Positions 5,827 through 9,122 of a DNA stretch of 9,122 nt are shown in pieces. Source of the DNA: JACKDX01 sp964640175 (GTDB taxonomy: Bacteria > Myxococcota_A > Polyangia > Polyangiales > GCA-016699535); the NCBI GenBank assembly GCA_964640175.1, contig CAZXFW010000021.1, positions 1 to 9,122 of the forward strand, read 5' to 3'. The position numbers and the translations under genes are program-made. How positions within the stretch are numbered: position 1 is the first letter of the stretch; each line of letters opens with the position of its first letter. The notes below the pieces were generated by a model. It did not search any database and was not told where the DNA came from. It saw nothing but the letters and a program-made list of their open reading frames with translations.

Positions 5827-7023
5827 ATGTCATTCATACAATTTCGTTATCCAAACCGTTGCAGTGTGATGGGCCTCGTCTTTTCGGCCATGATGGGGTG
5901 CGCTGCGCAAGGCAGCGATACCGTTTCAGGCACTGCAGACAGCCAAACCAATCCCAATCCATTGAATGTGACTGTCGGGCGGTATGCAACAAGTTCCAAA
6001 TTATTGGGCGTGAATCCGTTAGCACCGTCTAAAGGGGTTGTATCTTCGACCATGGAAGTTAGTTGGGAAGCAACTGAGCAATCTGTTACCCAAATGAACG
6101 CTGCTGTTTCAAACGCATTAAATGGAAGCGTGATTGAATTTTTCAACCCAACAAATCCTCAAGATTGCGATGTGCTTTTTGGAGACGTGCGCGAATGGAC
6201 ATGCCGAACGTCGGATCCATTTTCCACAGACGATGAGCTAAGTCCCATGGTATTTTTTACGATGTCCAATGTGGTGTTTGGGGGCAACGGGCTGCCGTCT
6301 CCTTTCTTTGTGGACGTGGGGATAACCACACCGGAGGCATTAGCCCGCGGCGGGGTGCGAGATGGCTGGGCCAAAGATTTTGCAGCCGATGCGCCCATGG
6401 TGTCCGTGGGCTCGGGGGATTTCTATGTGAACTCGGGCATCATTCCTGAGAATATTCCCTTGCAGCCAGACACGCACCAATGGTGGGTGAATCACGACCA
6501 ACGGTTTATATTGAAGCTGGATTGGGTCAATGGTTTTGGTGGCGCTGGAGTTAACGGCGTGCGCCTACGAGCGCATGGCCTTATGGCGGGCACGGTCGCT
6601 GGCGCAATCATTCCGCTGTCTCCTGCAACAGCCATCTGCCAAGTGAGTGATGTAGGGAATGGATGGCAAGAGATTTTTTGCTACAATGCGGAGGCTAATG
6701 CGTTGCCAAGTGCAGTTCGCGTTGAAGTTCAGCCAGATGCGGGAAACGGGACGGTGCTTAATTTCAATGCAAGCTTTGAATACCTGAACGCCAACCCCAT
6801 CCTAGTCGTCTTTAACAACGCCACCAATCAGATTCACGTGAATCGTCCCGCTACGCCGACGCCCACACCAACAGTAACGCCGACTGCGACGCCCTCGCCG
6901 ACGGTAACGCCGACAAGCACTCCAACACCCTCACCCACGCCGCCTCCGACGAGCACACCGACGCCGACGCCACCTCCTGGCGCCAAATGGACGGTGTATA
7001 TCCCCGCGGTGTTTGGTCCCTAA
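5827..7023 (+). CDS. Surface lipoprotein with Thr-Pro stalk and VYIPAV hydrophobic tail
   Basis: This is a 398-residue protein. The leader ends M-M-G-C25, an imperfect but plausible lipobox; R7 and R11 give the basic n-region. Residues 30-340 form a domain that looks beta-rich, with a possible disulfide C-D-V-L-F ... W-T-C and aromatic motifs such as H-Q-W-W-V-N-H. I do not recognise the fold. Residues 341-384 are almost pure Thr/Pro/Ser/Val repeats, a flexible stalk like those of extracellular proteins. The chain ends G-A-K-W-T-V-Y-I-P-A-V-F-G-P. Thr-Pro stalks followed by a short Y-[LI]-P-x-V ending are, from my recollection, frequent in secreted proteins of Chloroflexota, and are less expected beside Myxococcota-type genes. 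Ribosome site AAGG is 8 bases before the ATG. The gene stands alone, with its own upstream region, and converges on the MopE-motif gene with only 3 bases between stop codons. Its function is unknown. Confidence 0.8.
   Translation: MSFIQFRYPNRCSVMGLVFSAMMGCAAQGSDTVSGTADSQTNPNPLNVTVGRYATSSKLLGVNPLAPSKGVVSSTMEVSWEATEQSVTQMNAAVSNALNGSVIEFFNPTNPQDCDVLFGDVREWTCRTSDPFSTDDELSPMVFFTMSNVVFGGNGLPSPFFVDVGITTPEALARGGVRDGWAKDFAADAPMVSVGSGDFYVNSGIIPENIPLQPDTHQWWVNHDQRFILKLDWVNGFGGAGVNGVRLRAHGLMAGTVAGAIIPLSPATAICQVSDVGNGWQEIFCYNAEANALPSAVRVEVQPDAGNGTVLNFNASFEYLNANPILVVFNNATNQIHVNRPATPTPTPTVTPTATPSPTVTPTSTPTPSPTPPPTSTPTPTPPPGAKWTVYIPAVFGP
6847..6984 (+). repeat. Thr-Pro coding repeat tract
   Basis: The DNA is a degenerate repeat of ACG/CCG/ACA/CCA codons. 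The 11-mer GTAACGCCGAC recurs at 6874-6884 and 6904-6914, a 30-base offset equal to ten codons, and the shorter ACGCCGAC is also found at 6853-6860 and 6961-6968. Such tracts change length by slippage or unequal recombination and are a common source of assembly error. Confidence 0.7.
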
Positions 7024-7035
7024 GCTTTAAGGGCC
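7015..7035. terminator. Imperfect hairpin over both convergent stop codons
   Basis: GG-CCCTAA pairs with TT-AGGGCC across the loop GCT, an 8-base-pair stem with single-base bulges at 7017 and 7029. The stem contains the TAA of the plus-strand gene (7021-7023) and the TAA of the minus-strand gene (7027-7029). Neither side has a T-run, so intrinsic termination would be weak. It may be a bidirectional transcript end or just coincidence. Confidence 0.3.
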
Positions 7036-8733
7036 ACTGCAGCCAAACTTGCTACCGATGAGGTTGCCCCGGGCCTCGTTGGCTTGGCCTGACTGCTGAT
7101 AACCAAGTACCGCAAAGCCTTGGGCGATGGGTTTGAAGTGAAAGCTGATTTCAGGCTGAAGGTTTCGTGATTCAAACACTTGTATTGCTTCTTCATCCAA
7201 GAGCGTACCGTCTTGAGTGAACCGAATCATAAATAATCGCTCCGGCGATTCGCTGGTCTCTAAGAAACCCAACACCCATTCGTTTCGAAGCGGATGCCAC
7301 ACCACCTGAGGCAGGGTATGTGTTCCTCCTGGCATGCTACTCAAGTCCAACGTATGGGCGATGCTCAAGGTAGTTGAGCCGGTCGAAGTATCCAGCGTCA
7401 AGAGATGGACTACGACACGACTGTCGTTGACGATATACGCCAGAGCAAGTTGATAGCTTTCGTCTTGAGTAGGCCCTACGGCGAGCACTACGTTTGAAAG
7501 CATCTCGTCAGGTAATGCATCTGAATCCAGTAGGCTACTTGCACTGATACTCAAGGCGTGCGTTTCATCGGCCTGCACACGGTGAATGACAAGCTCGTCA
7601 TCACCTGCAATCGCCACCAGCCAACCAAAAGCTTCATCAACACCGACTACCGCAGGAACTTGATTCGTGGAAGGGAGGTATTCGGAGTTCTTGTCGCCAT
7701 TCGTTAAACAAGGGGCATCGGTAGTACATCCCGATCCGGATAGATTTGGATAGACGAGTTGCAGAACAGGAACACTCGAAGGTGTGTTCGTCCGGACGAG
7801 TAACGCTTGTTCGTCCATGCTTGCTAGGGCCAAGGATCCAGCGATTGGATTAGGATCTGAAAGTTCACTTCCCTCAATATATACCTTAGGGGGAATTTCA
7901 AATGCAATGATGCCATCCACCGCTATATTTCCACCGTTAGTCTTCGTTCCTGTTGAAGCTATCGCGAAGAAATTTTGAAGCGGTGTAACCGAGACAAACA
8001 AGGCTCTGAGTTTGTCAAACATTGTTTCACGAACTATGTCTACTCCTTGATACTCCGGATCCAGGTCCGCAGCATCCAAAAAATCCCATGTTTCTGCGTT
8101 AAAAAGAGCAGTTCCCAATAAACCATAGTTATCATTTTCAGTGAGTTCATCTATAGGCCTTATAAATGTAGCAATGACCTGTGGATCGTTTGGTTCTGAA
8201 TGAGAAGCGAACGCCAAACCCGCACTGACAAGTTTGCCTGATCCAGGTAGTGGATTACCTTCGACGACGCCCCCGTAACAACTTCCGGCGCCCGCCGGAC
8301 ACGTATCTGGGATGAAGCTATTGGGGTCGTTGGTGAGCTCGTCGAAGACGGTGTAGACGTTTTCGTCGGTGAGGTTATTACAGTCGTTGTCGAGGAAGTC
8401 GCAGACTTCGGGGTTGTCGGGAAAGCGTTTGGGATCGTTGTCGTCGCAGTCCAGAGGATGGGTGCCGCCGGACGGAGCGCAATCAGGGTCGATGGCACCA
8501 TCGGAATCCAGGTCGCGTGGGCCAAGCTCGCAAAACCGGGTGGCTTTGTTGCATGTCCAGCTTTGACACGCATCCGATGGCGGCTGCGAATCATTAAGGC
8601 GCGTGCAGAATGTGGCCGGCTGACTAGTGCAATCGGTTTCTGTGCTGTGGCGCAAATCCACCAAGCTGCAACTAAGGCCAAGCCCTGCGCTCATAAAAAC
8701 ACCCAGGATGCCGCTCTTGCTCGTTGGCCTCAC
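7027..8733 (-). CDS. Lipoprotein with MopE-type Asp/Cys metal-binding motif
   Basis: This is a 568-residue protein when started at the GTG at 8731-8733. That start has a perfect GGGAGG ribosome site 6 bases upstream and overlaps the previous stop as GTGA. A longer reading from ATG at 8778 would overlap the upstream gene by 49 bases and bury the signal peptide, so it was rejected. The leader is (M)-R-P-T-S-K then a hydrophobic run ending G-L-S-C22, a lipoprotein-type cleavage site. Residues 35-70 hold several cysteines. Residues 74-79 read D-L-D-S-D-G, and 95-124 contain D-C-D-D-N-D-P, N-P-E-V-C-D and D-N-D-C-N-N-L-T-D-E. These match the putative metal-binding motif found in MopE-like proteins and many Myxococcota surface proteins, probably binding calcium or copper. 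The remaining 440 residues look beta-rich with W-H-P-L-R-N-E-W-V-L-G-F, suggestive of a propeller-like fold, but no known domain is certain. The role is probably at the cell surface. Confidence 0.85.
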   Translation of the reverse strand: MRPTSKSGILGVFMSAGLGLSCSLVDLRHSTETDCTSQPATFCTRLNDSQPPSDACQSWTCNKATRFCELGPRDLDSDGAIDPDCAPSGGTHPLDCDDNDPKRFPDNPEVCDFLDNDCNNLTDENVYTVFDELTNDPNSFIPDTCPAGAGSCYGGVVEGNPLPGSGKLVSAGLAFASHSEPNDPQVIATFIRPIDELTENDNYGLLGTALFNAETWDFLDAADLDPEYQGVDIVRETMFDKLRALFVSVTPLQNFFAIASTGTKTNGGNIAVDGIIAFEIPPKVYIEGSELSDPNPIAGSLALASMDEQALLVRTNTPSSVPVLQLVYPNLSGSGCTTDAPCLTNGDKNSEYLPSTNQVPAVVGVDEAFGWLVAIAGDDELVIHRVQADETHALSISASSLLDSDALPDEMLSNVVLAVGPTQDESYQLALAYIVNDSRVVVHLLTLDTSTGSTTLSIAHTLDLSSMPGGTHTLPQVVWHPLRNEWVLGFLETSESPERLFMIRFTQDGTLLDEEAIQVFESRNLQPEISFHFKPIAQGFAVLGYQQSGQANEARGNLIGSKFGCSGP

Positions 8734-9122
8734 AGCTTGCCTCCCAGAGTAAGGCCAGCGGCATTGGGGCTCACCCATGGGGTGAACCGTATCTGACTAA
8801 GGAAAGGCTTGCTGGCTCCCGAAGTGTTGGACGTAGATGCTTCAGTCTCGTCATCGGCGCCTTCCCAATCGGTGAAAAACGCACTGATGATGGTGCCGAC
8901 ACCAACCGCGCCCGCCGAAACGAAGAAGATATCGGCAAGCAGCGCCGAGCTTTGAATCTCATCGTTCTTTTTTCGTAGAGCCGCATTGCCCTCGGCGGTG
9001 GTGGGGTCAATATCACCGGCCTCGTTTTCAAGGGACAGCGTGTGGATGGCAAAATACGTGCCGATGCCGGCGGTGGCGACGGTGAGGCCCACGCCGGTCC
9101 AGAAGAAGGCGGGAGAAAGCGG
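8730..9122 (-). CDS. Two-helix membrane protein, C-terminal part (cut by window edge)
   Basis: The frame is open to the window edge, so 130 residues of the C-terminus are visible and the start lies beyond position 9122. Translation begins P-L-S-P-A-F-F-W-T-G-V-G, and a GTG at 9090-9092 lies within the first helix and is not a credible start. Two membrane helices are seen, from F-F-W-T-G to about A-I-H-T-L, and A-D-I-F-F-V to I-S-A-F-F. A charged loop (N-A-A-L-R-K-K-N-D-E) lies between them. A Ser/Thr-rich linker leads to P-N-A-A-G-L-T-L-G-G-K-L. This architecture (helix, charged loop, helix, linker, L-x-G-K-hydrophobic end) is typical of the C-termini of Myxococcota PEGA or TPR envelope proteins, and resembles the ends of the 288- and 613-residue proteins in this window. 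Its stop overlaps the GTG start of the MopE-motif lipoprotein, and the ribosome site of that gene sits in the codons for its final L-G-G-K. Confidence 0.8.
   Translation of the reverse strand, partial: PLSPAFFWTGVGLTVATAGIGTYFAIHTLSLENEAGDIDPTTAEGNAALRKKNDEIQSSALLADIFFVSAGAVGVGTIISAFFTDWEGADDETEASTSNTSGASKPFLSQIRFTPWVSPNAAGLTLGGKL
8740..8745 (-). promoter_or_regulatory. Ribosome binding site that decides the GTG start at 8733
   Basis: GGGAGG on the minus strand lies 6 bases before GTG (8731-8733). It is within the last codons of the upstream gene, whose TGA (8730-8732) overlaps the GTG. The arrangement implies translational coupling and rules against the longer ATG start. Confidence 0.8.

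Noticed and set aside
5821..5829. GCCACCATG resembling a eukaryotic Kozak start
   Set aside because: The gene has a bacterial ribosome site and a lipoprotein leader, and the context is bacterial throughout. The match is chance.
6847..6984. Repeat tract considered as a CRISPR or minisatellite element
   Set aside because: It stays in frame, encodes Thr-Pro repeats and has no uniform repeat-spacer pattern. It is a coding stalk.
8160..8681. 173-residue minus-strand frame rich in Thr/Ser/Pro within the MopE-motif gene
   Set aside because: It overlaps the recognisable metal-binding motif in another frame, and its low-complexity composition is a by-product of GAC/GAT/TGC codons read out of phase.
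8734..8778. Longer start (ATG at 8778) for the MopE-motif lipoprotein
   Set aside because: It would overlap the upstream gene by 49 bases and place 15 polar residues ahead of the signal peptide. GTG at 8733 has a perfect ribosome site and a GTGA overlap.

Overview
The window looks like a chromosomal stretch from a member of the Myxococcota (formerly Deltaproteobacteria) with a moderate G+C content, in the mid-50s by eye. The clues are a transmembrane Hanks-type Ser/Thr kinase with the HRDxSPxN catalytic loop common in that group, a PEGA-type C-terminal domain, a MopE-type Asp/Cys metal-binding motif, very cysteine-rich lipoproteins, and secreted proteins with C-terminal membrane segments. No RNA genes, CRISPR arrays, insertion sequences or phage genes were seen. 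The assignment rests on protein style, not on a marker gene.

Layout. (i) Positions 1-3907, minus strand: a tightly packed run of four genes. In order of transcription they are a 613-residue envelope protein with a PEGA-like segment and C-terminal membrane helices, a 288-residue secreted protein with two membrane helices, a 309-residue lipoprotein with about 40 cysteines, and the first 62 codons of a secreted Lys/Ala/Glu-rich protein cut by the window edge. The gaps are 2, 10 and about 70 bases. (ii) Positions 3908-4002: a 95-base divergent promoter region. (iii) Positions 4003-5559, plus strand: the Ser/Thr kinase (cytoplasmic kinase, one membrane helix, external PEGA domain). (iv) Positions 5560-5826: a 267-base intergenic region with a perfect inverted repeat beside a plausible sigma70-type promoter. 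(v) Positions 5827-7023, plus strand: a lipoprotein with a Thr-Pro stalk and a short hydrophobic C-terminal tail. (vi) Positions 7027-9122, minus strand: a two-gene coupled unit that converges on (v) with three bases between the stop codons. It holds the C-terminal end of a two-helix membrane protein and a 568-residue MopE-motif lipoprotein that starts at a GTG inside the preceding stop.

How it may work together (inference). All genes encode envelope or surface products, and the kinase is the only cytoplasmic signalling module. Two minus-strand units each contain a protein whose C-terminus is membrane helices, a short linker and a terminal L-x-G-K-[F/L], and each has a cysteine-rich lipoprotein gene downstream. 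The kinase could sense the envelope through its external PEGA domain and be functionally tied to the PEGA-like protein encoded across the divergent promoter. No substrate or signal can be read from the sequence.
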